Origin: Pseudomonas baetica
GTDB taxonomy: Bacteria; Pseudomonadota; Gammaproteobacteria; Pseudomonadales; Pseudomonadaceae
Reading direction: 5' to 3'
NCBI RefSeq assembly: GCF_019733355.1
Contig: NZ_JAIHLQ010000013.1
Span: 1 to 64,000 of the forward strand
DNA: 64,000 nucleotides
Of the stretch, positions 56,478 through 64,000 are shown piece after piece (within the stretch, counting starts at the first letter, position 1; the number at the start of each line of letters is the position of its first letter). The position numbers were made by a program, and so were the translations under genes. The notes under the pieces were generated by a model. It saw only the letters and a program-made list of their open reading frames with translations. It was not told where the DNA came from and did no database searches.

Positions 56478-57512
56478 TTAATGAACCTCGACCACAGAGC
56501 CCTGCAATTTCTGCAAAGCATCGTTGACCGCGTCCGGCATCAATTGGCGCAGGCAGTTGTAATGGCCGAACCGGCAAGTGCGGTCGAAGCACGGGCTGCA
56601 TTCGAGGCCCAGACGGACGACTTCGACATGCTCAGCCAACGGCGGAGTAAAGCCTGGCGAAGTCGAACCGTAGACCGCCACCAATGGCCGGTTCAGCGCG
56701 GCGGCGACGTGCATCAGACCGGAGTCGTTGGACACCACCGAATCGGCGCAGGACATCAAATCGATAGCCTCGGCCAAGGACGTGTCACCGCTGAGGTTCA
56801 CCGATTCCTCACGCAAGCCGGGAATCAGTCGCGCGCGAATGTCTTCGCCCACCGCATGATCGTTCTTCGAACCGAACAGCCACACCTGCCAGCCCTCACG
56901 AATGCGCGCCTCGGCAACCTTGGCGTAATGCTCCGACGGCCAGCGCTTGGACTCGCCGAACTCGGCGCCGGGGCACAAGGCCAACACCGGGCGATCAAGG
57001 GTCAGGCCAAATTTGGCCAGTGCCGCTTCGCGGCTCACCGGATCGATTTGCAGGCTCGGACGCGGATAAGGTTTTGGCAGCTCGGCGTTCGCGTCATAAG
57101 CCAGAGCCATGAAGCGCTCGATCATCAGCGGATAACGCTCTTTGTCGAGAGTGCGCACGTCGTTGAGCAGGCCGTAGCGGAACTCGCCGCGCCAACCGGT
57201 ACGTGTCTTGATGCCGGCAAAAAACGGCACCAGCGCCGACTTCAGCGAGTTGGGCAACAGGATCGCCTGATCGTACTGACCGGCCAGAGATTTACCGATA
57301 CGCCGACGCGTCGCCAATTCCAGCGCGCCGTGGCCGAGCGGAAAGCTCAAGGCCTTGCGCACTTGCGGCATGCGCTCAAGGATCGGCCGGCTCCACTCAG
57401 GGGCCAGTACGTCGATTTCGCATTGCGGGTGGCGTTGCTTGAGACACTGAAACAGTGTCTGCGCCATCACCATGTCACCGACCCAACTGGGCCCAACGAT
57501 CAGAATATTCAT
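56478..57512 (-). CDS. waaF: LPS heptosyltransferase II WaaF
   Basis: 344 residues. Adds the second heptose of the inner core. The start MNILIVGPSWVGDMVMAQTLF and the SNDSGLMHVAAALNRPLVAVYG region near 255-276 match the family. Its ATG at 57512 has GGAAACCAC upstream and lies 20 nt after a strong GC-rich hairpin. It is the first gene of the run waaF-waaC-waaG-waaP-wapP-wapQ-double kinase, all on the minus strand with little or no spacing. Confidence 0.96.
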   Translation of the reverse strand: MNILIVGPSWVGDMVMAQTLFQCLKQRHPQCEIDVLAPEWSRPILERMPQVRKALSFPLGHGALELATRRRIGKSLAGQYDQAILLPNSLKSALVPFFAGIKTRTGWRGEFRYGLLNDVRTLDKERYPLMIERFMALAYDANAELPKPYPRPSLQIDPVSREAALAKFGLTLDRPVLALCPGAEFGESKRWPSEHYAKVAEARIREGWQVWLFGSKNDHAVGEDIRARLIPGLREESVNLSGDTSLAEAIDLMSCADSVVSNDSGLMHVAAALNRPLVAVYGSTSPGFTPPLAEHVEVVRLGLECSPCFDRTCRFGHYNCLRQLMPDAVNDALQKLQGSVVEVH

Positions 57513-57520
57513 GTGGTTTC

Positions 57521-57553
57521 CAAAAACGAACCGGGGAGGCATTACGCCTCCCC
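57521..57553 (-). terminator. Hairpin with T tract in the waaF leader
   Basis: GGGGAGGC and GCCTCCCC (57533-57553) form a perfect 8-bp stem, loop GTAAT, with GGTTCGTTTTTGG following on the minus strand. It looks like a terminator for glnE, yet it is only 9 nt from the waaF start, so waaF transcripts from farther upstream must pass it. It may be an attenuator or a stability hairpin. Confidence 0.6.
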
Positions 57554-57633
57554 GCCTCGAGAATCACAGCAGGAACACCGGCGGCTTGCGATGGGTCATT
57601 ACCTTCAACATGACTGTCGAGTGTCACTCCACT

Positions 57634-57725
57634 ATCGCGAGCAGGCTCGCTCCTACAGGGTTTTGCATCTGTTCACATATCTGCGGCTCACCGCAGATCA
57701 CTGTGGGAGCAGGCTCGCTCCCACT
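57634..57725. repeat. REP elements between waaF and glnE
   Basis: CGCGAGCAGGCTCGCTCCTAC and a second TGTGGGAGCAGGCTCGCTCC lie about 45 nt apart. Each is a small palindrome of the same family as the single copy at 30703-30730. No gene is seen between 57554 and 57749. Confidence 0.85.
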
Positions 57726-57749
57726 TTTGAATCTCATTATTGGCGCACT

Positions 57750-60689
57750 TCAGCTTAGCCCCAACTCGCGCCAGATCCGCACTACCTGCCGACGTTCATC
57801 GGCAAACTGGTCACCCGGGATCACCCCGGCATCCTTCTGCAATGCCTGTCGGTGGGCGGCGGAGCGGTAGGCTTTATACGCCTCACGCAACAGGCTGGCA
57901 TCTTTGGCAGGCATCAGCCCTTCGTGTTCCAGCTCTTCCAGAATGCGGATGTTATCGGTCCAGCGCAGCAGTGGCGGATGGCTTTGCGACCACGCCAGGG
58001 CCGCGTATTGCACCATAAATTCAATATCGACGATACCTCCGGCGTCCTGCTTGAGGTCGAACGGCGCCGTGGCCTCGAAGGCATTTGCCGCCGTACCGGC
58101 CGCGGTGCTCTTGCTGCCGAGGTTGTCGCGCATCTTCGCACGCATTTCGCTGACTTCCTGTTGCAGCTTCGCCAGATCCCGCGCTTTACCCAACACTTGA
58201 GCGCGGACTTTCTCGAAGGCCTGACCGACATCCTGGCTGCCGACCAACACCCGAGCGCGCACCAAAGCCTGATGTTCCCACGTCCATGCTTCATTTTCCT
58301 GATAGCGGGCAAACGCGCCGAGCGAACTCACCAACAGCCCGGACGCACCGGACGGACGCAGACGCATGTCCACTTCATAGAGCTGGCCGGAGTTGGTCTG
58401 CGCCGTCAGCAAGTGAATGATCCGCTGGCCGAGTCGGGTGAAGAACTGCGCCCCATCAATCGGTTTCGGACCATCGGTTTCGGCCTGCGGGTCGCCGTCA
58501 TGGATGAACACCAGATCCAGATCGGAACCATGCCCCAACTCCAGACCGCCGACTTTGCCATAACCGACAATGATGAAGCCGGGATCGCACAAGGTGCCGT
58601 CGGTGCGCAGCGGCGTGCCGTATTTGGCGATCGTTTGACGCCAGGCCAGGGCCAGCACTTGTTCGAGAATGGCCTCGGCCAACCAGGTCAGGTAATCACT
58701 GACTTTCATCAGCGGTAAACTGCCGGCGATTTCCGAAGCCGCGACGCGCAAGCGGTGCGCCAGTTTGAAGTGGCGCAGGGCTTCCATTTGTTGCTCAAGG
58801 TCGTCTTCGGGAATTCGCGTCAGACGCTCGCGCAACTCAGCGGCCAATTCCGGCGCCAGCGGCGGCTTGAACAGCCGACCTTCGTTGAGCAATTCGTCAA
58901 GCAGCAGCGGGAAACGGGTGATCTGCTCGGCAATCCACGGGCTCGCCGCACACAGCGTCAGCAAACGGCGCAGCGCGCCGGGGTTTTCGGTCAGCAACAC
59001 TAAATAAGCCGAACGCCGGGCAACGGCCTCCACCAGTGGCAGCACACGTTCAAGCACCAGATCCGGGTTGTCATGCTCGACCGCTTGGGCGAGCAAACGC
59101 GGAATAAACGCATCGAGACGCTCACGCCCCAATCGCTGCATCGCGCGCAATTGCGGACTGCCGCGCAGACTCGCCAGTGCCTTCAGCGCTTTGCTCGCAT
59201 CGCGAAACCCGCCCTCTTCCAACTGACGGCACGCCGCCTCTTCGTCCTGCGCCTCTTCCCACAACGGCAGCCATTCACCGCCCACCACCACTTCGCTTTC
59301 GGCGCCCTCTTCCTCATCGGGATCGGCGATCACCTGCGCAAAGTGCCAGGCCACGCGGCCGCGCCAGAACATCAGTTTTTCGTGGAAAGACGCCCAGTCA
59401 GCAAACCCGAGCATGAAAGCAATTCGCGCCTGATCCTGAGCGCCGTCCGGCAGCATCTGGGTCTGGCGGTCCGCAATCGCCTGAATCGCGTGTTCGGTGT
59501 AACGCAAGAATTCGTAACCTTCGCGCAACTCGCTGATCACCGCTGGCGGCAAGTACCCCTGCCCTTCCAGCGTGCTCAGCACCTTTAATAGAGGACGCTG
59601 TTGCAGACTCAGATCGCGGCCACCGTGAATCAGTTGAAAGGCCTGGGCGATGAACTCCACCTCGCGGATGCCACCCGAGCCCAGCTTGATGTTGTCGGCC
59701 ATGCCTTTGCGCCTCACTTCCTGCTGGATCAACTGCTTCATGGTGCGCAGTGCTTCGATCGCCGAGAAATCCAGATAACGCCGGTAAACGAACGGCCGCA
59801 GCATGTCGAGCAACTGCTCACCGGCCACTTGATCACCGGCCACCACCCGCGCCTTGATCATCGCGTAGCGCTCCCAGTCGCGGCCCTGATCCTGGTAATA
59901 CTGCTCCAGTGCGTTGAAGCTCAGCACCAGCGCGCCGGACGAACCGTAAGGGCGCAGGCGCATGTCGACGCGGAACACGAAGCCATCGACGGTCATCGGA
60001 TCGAGGGCCTTGATCAGACGCTGACCGAGGCGGATGAAAAATTCCTGGTTATCCAGCGCGCGCTTCACGCCGACGGTTTCGCCGCCCTCGGGGTAGGCGA
60101 AGATCAGGTCGATGTCCGAGGACAGGTTAAGCTCGACCGCGCCGAGCTTGCCCATGCCGAGGATGACCATTTGCTGCGGCTCGCCGCTGCGACGCCCGGT
60201 CGGCGTGCCAAATTGCTGGCAATGGCGGCTGTACAGCCATTGATAAGCTTGGTCGATGCTGGCGTCGGCCATGTCCGAAAGGTCGCGACAGGTCTGCACC
60301 AGGTTGGCCTGACGGGTCAGGTCACGCCAGATGATCCGCACTTGATGGCGCGCACGTTGACGACGCAACACGCGTCCGAGCTCATCTTCGGTCTGCGCAG
60401 CATTTACGGCAGTAGCAATCTGCGTGCACAGTTCACCCGGCGCATAGGAGCGGTCGAGTTCGCCGGATTGCACCAGCGACAGCAACATCAAAGGGTCACG
60501 AACGCTCTGTTCAATGACAAACTCGCTGGCCGCGGTGACGCGAGCGAATTGCGCCCAGCGCTCAGGCGTCCAGGTCGAGAAGCCGCGATCGTCTTCCAGC
60601 GAAGCGACGGCCGTACGCAACGACTGCTCGGATCGGCTGACCAACGGCAGGAGAATGGCGGGCAGTTCGGCAAGCACGGGCAGGGTCAT
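57750..60689 (-). CDS. glnE: Bifunctional glutamine synthetase adenylyltransferase/deadenylase GlnE
   Basis: 979 residues. Two nucleotidyltransferase domains, each with the metal pair: LSSDIDLIFAYPEGG near 183-197 in the N-terminal deadenylylating half, and GHGSDLDLVFIHDGDP near 703-718 in the C-terminal adenylylating half. It adds or removes AMP on glutamine synthetase in response to PII, matching nitrogen supply. It is divergent from aceE with a 384-bp gap. The ATG at 60689 has AGGAT-like bases upstream. Confidence 0.97.
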   Translation of the reverse strand: MTLPVLAELPAILLPLVSRSEQSLRTAVASLEDDRGFSTWTPERWAQFARVTAASEFVIEQSVRDPLMLLSLVQSGELDRSYAPGELCTQIATAVNAAQTEDELGRVLRRQRARHQVRIIWRDLTRQANLVQTCRDLSDMADASIDQAYQWLYSRHCQQFGTPTGRRSGEPQQMVILGMGKLGAVELNLSSDIDLIFAYPEGGETVGVKRALDNQEFFIRLGQRLIKALDPMTVDGFVFRVDMRLRPYGSSGALVLSFNALEQYYQDQGRDWERYAMIKARVVAGDQVAGEQLLDMLRPFVYRRYLDFSAIEALRTMKQLIQQEVRRKGMADNIKLGSGGIREVEFIAQAFQLIHGGRDLSLQQRPLLKVLSTLEGQGYLPPAVISELREGYEFLRYTEHAIQAIADRQTQMLPDGAQDQARIAFMLGFADWASFHEKLMFWRGRVAWHFAQVIADPDEEEGAESEVVVGGEWLPLWEEAQDEEAACRQLEEGGFRDASKALKALASLRGSPQLRAMQRLGRERLDAFIPRLLAQAVEHDNPDLVLERVLPLVEAVARRSAYLVLLTENPGALRRLLTLCAASPWIAEQITRFPLLLDELLNEGRLFKPPLAPELAAELRERLTRIPEDDLEQQMEALRHFKLAHRLRVAASEIAGSLPLMKVSDYLTWLAEAILEQVLALAWRQTIAKYGTPLRTDGTLCDPGFIIVGYGKVGGLELGHGSDLDLVFIHDGDPQAETDGPKPIDGAQFFTRLGQRIIHLLTAQTNSGQLYEVDMRLRPSGASGLLVSSLGAFARYQENEAWTWEHQALVRARVLVGSQDVGQAFEKVRAQVLGKARDLAKLQQEVSEMRAKMRDNLGSKSTAAGTAANAFEATAPFDLKQDAGGIVDIEFMVQYAALAWSQSHPPLLRWTDNIRILEELEHEGLMPAKDASLLREAYKAYRSAAHRQALQKDAGVIPGDQFADERRQVVRIWRELGLS

Positions 60690-60895
60690 GGTCTATCCTT
60701 GATCGGCGTGGAAATGGCCGTTTGTAGTGAATAATGAAAACCCGCTACGCGAAGGACTGTCGAACAAAAGTTAGAAATAGCTGATATTTCTTTTTCTTTG
60801 GCAGCCAACATCAAACTTTCACCTTTTCTGGATGGTAATCGACCAACCTTAACGATTATTCTCACAACACAGTCAGAGGCCACAAGCCTTTCATC

Positions 60896-60910
60896 TGTAG
60901 TTTTACTACT
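60896..60910. promoter_or_regulatory. HexR-like operator 1 upstream of aceE
   Basis: TGTAGTTTTACTACT has an imperfect dyad (GTAGT/ACTAC). It is the near inverse of the second site. The pattern fits the HexR consensus (TGTARTnnnATTACA type) reported for gammaproteobacteria. Its centre is about 171 nt before the aceE start. Confidence 0.55.
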
Positions 60911-60947
60911 CGTCTATACATCCGAAAGGCTGAAATGCCGGAAGATT

Positions 60948-60962
60948 TGTAGTAAAACTACA
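60948..60962. promoter_or_regulatory. HexR-like operator 2 upstream of aceE
   Basis: TGTAGTAAAACTACA is a perfect 6-bp dyad with a 3-bp centre, preceded by another T (TTGT...). Its centre lies 52 bp from that of site 1, close to five helical turns, and it is about 119 nt before the aceE ATG. Confidence 0.6.
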
Positions 60963-61073
60963 CGCCGCCGGAACAACCTGTCGGCAATCCAAGAATTTTA
61001 AATCGTCTGCCCACAAGGCCAGTCGCAAACTCAGGCAACCGATTCTGGAAGCCTTTCCGCCCTGGAGCAAGCC

Positions 61074-63719
61074 ATGCAAGACCTCGATCCCGTCGAAACC
61101 CAGGAATGGCTGGACGCCCTGGAATCGGTTCTCGACAAAGAAGGCGAAGACCGTGCTCACTATCTGATGACCCGTATGGGCGAACTCGCGACCCGCAGCG
61201 GCTCGCAGCTCCCTTACGCCATCACCACGCCTTACCGCAACACCATCCCGGTGACTCACGAAGCACGCATGCCTGGCGACCTGTTCATGGAACGCCGCAT
61301 TCGCTCGTTGGTACGCTGGAACGCGATGGCCATGGTAATGCGTACGAACCTGAAAGATTCTGACCTGGGTGGTCACATCTCCAGCTTCGCTTCCAGCGCG
61401 ACCCTGTATGACATCGGCTTCAACTATTTCTTCCAGGCCCCGACCGACGAACACGGCGGCGACCTGATCTACTTCCAGGGCCACACCTCGCCAGGCGTAT
61501 ACGCCCGTGCGTTCATGGAAGGCCGCATCACCGAAGACCAGATGAACAACTTCCGCCAGGAAGTCGACGGTCAGGGCCTGTCGTCCTACCCGCACCCTTG
61601 GCTGATGCCTGACTTCTGGCAGTTCCCGACCGTATCCATGGGTCTGGGCCCGATCCAGGCGATCTACCAGGCACGCTTCATGAAGTACCTGGAACATCGC
61701 GGTTTCATCCAGCCGGGCAAACAGAAAGTCTGGTGCTTCCTGGGCGACGGCGAGTGCGACGAGCCGGAATCCCTGGGCGCGATCTCCCTGGCCGGCCGCG
61801 AGAAACTGGACAACCTGATCTTCGTCATCAACTGCAACCTGCAGCGCCTAGACGGCCCGGTTCGCGGCAACGGCAAGATCATCCAGGAACTCGAAGGCGT
61901 GTTCCGTGGTGCTCAGTGGAACGTGACCAAAGTCATCTGGGGCCGTTTCTGGGACCCACTGCTGGCCAAAGACGTCGACGGCATCCTGCAACGTCGCATG
62001 GACGAAGTCATCGACGGCGAGTACCAGAACTACAAAGCCAAAGACGGCGCGTTCGTCCGTGAACACTTCTTCAACACGCCAGAACTCAAGGCGATGGTTG
62101 CAGACCTGTCCGACGACGAGATCTGGAAACTCAACCGTGGCGGCCACGACCCGTACAAGGTCTACGCGGCGTACCACGAAGCGGTCAACCACAAAGAACA
62201 ACCGACCGTCATCCTGGCCAAGACCATCAAGGGTTATGGCACCGGTGCCGGCGAAGCGAAAAACACCGCGCACAACACCAAGAAAGTTGATGTTGAAAGC
62301 CTGAAGCTGTTCCGCGACCGCTTCGACATTCCGGTCAAGGACGAAGAGCTGGAGAACCTGCCGTTCTTCAAGCCAGAGCCAAACAGCGCCGAAGCCCGTT
62401 ACCTGAGCGAGCGTCGCACTGCACTGGGCGGTTTCGTGCCTCAGCGCCGCGCAAAGAGCTTCAGCGTACCGACGCCGGACCTGGACACCCTCAAGGCTAT
62501 CCTCGACGGTTCCGGCGACCGCGAAATTTCCACCACCATGGCGTTCGTGCGGATCCTCGCGCAACTGGTCAAGGACAAGGAAATCGGCCCGCGCATCGTA
62601 CCGATCATCCCGGACGAAGCCCGTACCTTCGGTATGGAAGGCATGTTCCGTCAACTGGGCATCTACTCGTCCGTTGGCCAGCTCTACGAGCCAGTCGATA
62701 AAGACCAGGTGATGTTCTACAAGGAAGACCAGAAAGGTCAGATCCTTGAGGAAGGCATCAACGAAGCGGGCGCCATGAGCTCCTTCATCGCCGCCGGTAC
62801 TTCGTACTCCAGCCACAACCAGCCGATGCTCCCGTTCTACATCTTCTACTCGATGTTCGGCTTCCAGCGTATTGGCGACTTGGCCTGGGCCGCTGGCGAC
62901 AGCCGTACCCGTGGCTTCCTGATCGGCGGCACCGCCGGCCGTACCACCCTGAACGGTGAAGGCCTGCAGCACGAAGACGGTCACAGCCACCTGCTGGCTG
63001 CCACCATCCCGAACTGCCGCACCTACGATCCGACCTACGGCTACGAGCTGGCGGTGATCATTCAGGACGGCATGAAGAAGATGACCGAAGAGCAACAGGA
63101 CATCTTCTACTACATCACCGTGATGAACGAGTCGTACCAGCAGCCAGCCATGCCGGCCGGTGCCGAAGAAGGCATCAAGAAAGGCATGTACCTGCTCGAA
63201 GAAGACACCCGCGAAGCGGCACACCACGTACAGCTGATGGGCTCCGGCACCATCCTGCGTGAAGTGCGTGAAGCGGCGAAGATTCTGCGTGAAGAGTTCA
63301 ACGTCGGCGCCGACGTGTGGAGCGTCACCAGCTTCAACGAACTGCGTCGCGACGGCCTGGCCGTAGAGCGCAGCAACCGCCTGAAGCCTGGCCAGAAGCC
63401 TAAGCAGAGCTACGTTGAAGAGTGCCTGAGCGGCCGTAAAGGTCCGGTTATCGCCTCTACCGACTACATGAAGCTGTTCGCCGAGCAGATCCGTCAGTGG
63501 GTACCGTCCAAGGAATTCAAAGTCCTGGGCACCGACGGTTTCGGCCGCAGCGACAGCCGCAAGAAACTGCGTCATTTCTTCGAAGTCGACCGTCATTTCG
63601 TGGTGCTGGCAGCCCTGGAAGCACTGGCTGACCGTGGCGATATCGAACCTAAGGTCGTGGCTGAAGCCATCACCAAGTTCGGCATCGACCCGGAAAAACG
63701 CAACCCACTGGACTGCTGA
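61074..63719 (+). CDS. aceE: Pyruvate dehydrogenase E1 component AceE
   Basis: 881 residues, homodimeric E1 of the pyruvate dehydrogenase complex. It decarboxylates pyruvate with thiamine diphosphate and passes the acetyl group to the lipoyl domains of AceF. The TPP motif runs from [12 protein letters not shown] to NCN (about 223-252). The start [17 protein letters not shown] has GGAG 8 nt upstream. It is followed after 11 bp by aceF. It is divergent from glnE and preceded by two palindromes. Confidence 0.98.
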   Translation: MQDLDPVETQEWLDALESVLDKEGEDRAHYLMTRMGELATRSGSQLPYAITTPYRNTIPVTHEARMPGDLFMERRIRSLVRWNAMAMVMRTNLKDSDLGGHISSFASSATLYDIGFNYFFQAPTDEHGGDLIYFQGHTSPGVYARAFMEGRITEDQMNNFRQEVDGQGLSSYPHPWLMPDFWQFPTVSMGLGPIQAIYQARFMKYLEHRGFIQPGKQKVWCFLGDGECDEPESLGAISLAGREKLDNLIFVINCNLQRLDGPVRGNGKIIQELEGVFRGAQWNVTKVIWGRFWDPLLAKDVDGILQRRMDEVIDGEYQNYKAKDGAFVREHFFNTPELKAMVADLSDDEIWKLNRGGHDPYKVYAAYHEAVNHKEQPTVILAKTIKGYGTGAGEAKNTAHNTKKVDVESLKLFRDRFDIPVKDEELENLPFFKPEPNSAEARYLSERRTALGGFVPQRRAKSFSVPTPDLDTLKAILDGSGDREISTTMAFVRILAQLVKDKEIGPRIVPIIPDEARTFGMEGMFRQLGIYSSVGQLYEPVDKDQVMFYKEDQKGQILEEGINEAGAMSSFIAAGTSYSSHNQPMLPFYIFYSMFGFQRIGDLAWAAGDSRTRGFLIGGTAGRTTLNGEGLQHEDGHSHLLAATIPNCRTYDPTYGYELAVIIQDGMKKMTEEQQDIFYYITVMNESYQQPAMPAGAEEGIKKGMYLLEEDTREAAHHVQLMGSGTILREVREAAKILREEFNVGADVWSVTSFNELRRDGLAVERSNRLKPGQKPKQSYVEECLSGRKGPVIASTDYMKLFAEQIRQWVPSKEFKVLGTDGFGRSDSRKKLRHFFEVDRHFVVLAALEALADRGDIEPKVVAEAITKFGIDPEKRNPLDC

Positions 63720-63730
63720 GGAGAAACTCT

Positions 63731-64000
63731 GTGAGCGAACTCATTCGCGTACCTGACATCGGCAGCGGTGAAGGTGAAGTAATTGAACTGTTTGTGAAGG
63801 TCGGCGACCGCATCGAAGCCGACCAGAGCATCCTGACTCTGGAATCGGACAAGGCCAGCATGGAAGTGCCGGCCCCGAAGGCTGGCGTCATCAAAAGCCT
63901 GAAAGTGAAGCTGGGCGACCGCCTGAAAGAAGGCGACGAACTGCTTGAGCTGGAAGTCGAGGGCGCCGCGCAAGCGGCCCCTGCGCCTGCCGCCGCGCCT
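63731..64000 (+). CDS. aceF: Dihydrolipoamide acetyltransferase AceF (partial, cut by window end)
   Basis: First 90 codons only. The start is GTG 63731 with GGAG 7 nt upstream. Residues 1-75 are a lipoyl domain: [19 protein letters not shown] then [11 protein letters not shown] with the lipoyl Lys41. An Ala/Pro-rich linker begins after about 78. The full E2 core should continue beyond the window. It receives the acetyl group from AceE and transfers it to CoA. Confidence 0.97.
   Translation, partial: MSELIRVPDIGSGEGEVIELFVKVGDRIEADQSILTLESDKASMEVPAPKAGVIKSLKVKLGDRLKEGDELLELEVEGAAQAAPAPAAAP

Larger units (their letters stand above)
60690..61073. other. Divergent control region between glnE and aceE
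   Basis: 384 bp. It holds two 15-bp palindromes near the aceE side (60896-60910 and 60948-60962). A weaker AT-rich inverted repeat, GAAATAGCTGATATTTC, at 60774-60790 is followed by TTTTTCTTT. Between these are AT-rich stretches where promoters are likely. No small gene is visible. Confidence 0.7.

Noticed and set aside
57513..57749. Missing ilvE between waaF and glnE
   Set aside because: PAO1 has ilvE here, but other pseudomonads such as P. putida, as I recall, do not, so its absence is not remarkable.
60774..60790. Inverted repeat GAAATAGCTGATATTTC with T tract as a terminator
   Set aside because: The stem is short and AT-rich, and no gene on the plus strand ends before it.
61848..63596. 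Minus-strand 582-codon frame opposite aceE
   Set aside because: Complete antisense shadow of aceE, with repetitive low-quality protein and no start signal.

Overview
The window is high-GC chromosomal DNA from a Pseudomonas of the P. fluorescens group. This rests on gene order, which follows the P. aeruginosa PAO1 block from motA/motB through psd, serB, parC/parE, cpdA, thiC, tolC, waaA, hldE, msbA, the LPS core genes, glnE and aceE/aceF as I remember it; on protein details such as the CQTHHR loop of the rhodanese; and on intergenic REP palindromes (GCGAGCAAGC...GCTCCCACA) typical of fluorescent pseudomonads. I see no rRNA, tRNA, CRISPR array, integrase or transposase. Most of the window is conserved core genome.

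Layout. 1-7.4 kb: a terminator, a sterol-desaturase-like membrane protein, the MotA/MotB flagellar stator, an HDOD protein, rhodanese RhdA, phosphatidylserine decarboxylase and a small OAA-type mannose-binding lectin. 7.5-21.9 kb: a conserved protein with a possible PilZ-like end, SerB, an AhpA/YtjB-like membrane protein, a PqiC-like lipoprotein, topoisomerase IV (ParC, ParE) with a retropepsin-like protease and an esterase-like protein between the subunits, a YqiA-type esterase, CpdA, a DUF1249 protein and a NUDIX hydrolase. 22-28 kb: a DUF3298-type lipoprotein, an NCS1 transporter (CytX-like), ThiC behind a TPP riboswitch, and TolC. 28-33.8 kb: Kdo transferase WaaA, a LysR/SMR divergent pair, an FAD oxidoreductase, an aldo/keto reductase and a conserved hypothetical protein.

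33.8-57.5 kb is the LPS region. Three accessory glycosyltransferase-like genes sit before hldE, followed by msbA and a WaaL-type ligase fused to a kinase-like domain. Next is a tightly overlapped minus-strand operon: carbamoyltransferase, GT4, Mig-14-like acyltransferase, DnpA deacetylase, a small unknown ORF, GT4, GT2. The inner-core operon follows: waaF, waaC, waaG, waaP, wapP, wapQ and a double-kinase gene. Together these build ADP-heptose, assemble Kdo/heptose inner core, phosphorylate and carbamoylate it, extend the outer core, flip lipid A-core and ligate O antigen. The last 6 kb hold glnE and the pyruvate dehydrogenase genes aceE and aceF (aceF cut by the window edge).

The least explained items are the WaaL-kinase fusion with a Ser where the catalytic Asp is expected, the accessory trio at 33.8-36.3 kb, a small ORF embedded in the LPS operon by stop-start overlaps, twin HexR-like palindromes upstream of aceE, and a terminator-like hairpin in the waaF leader. 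I found no clear candidate for an entirely new multi-gene system.
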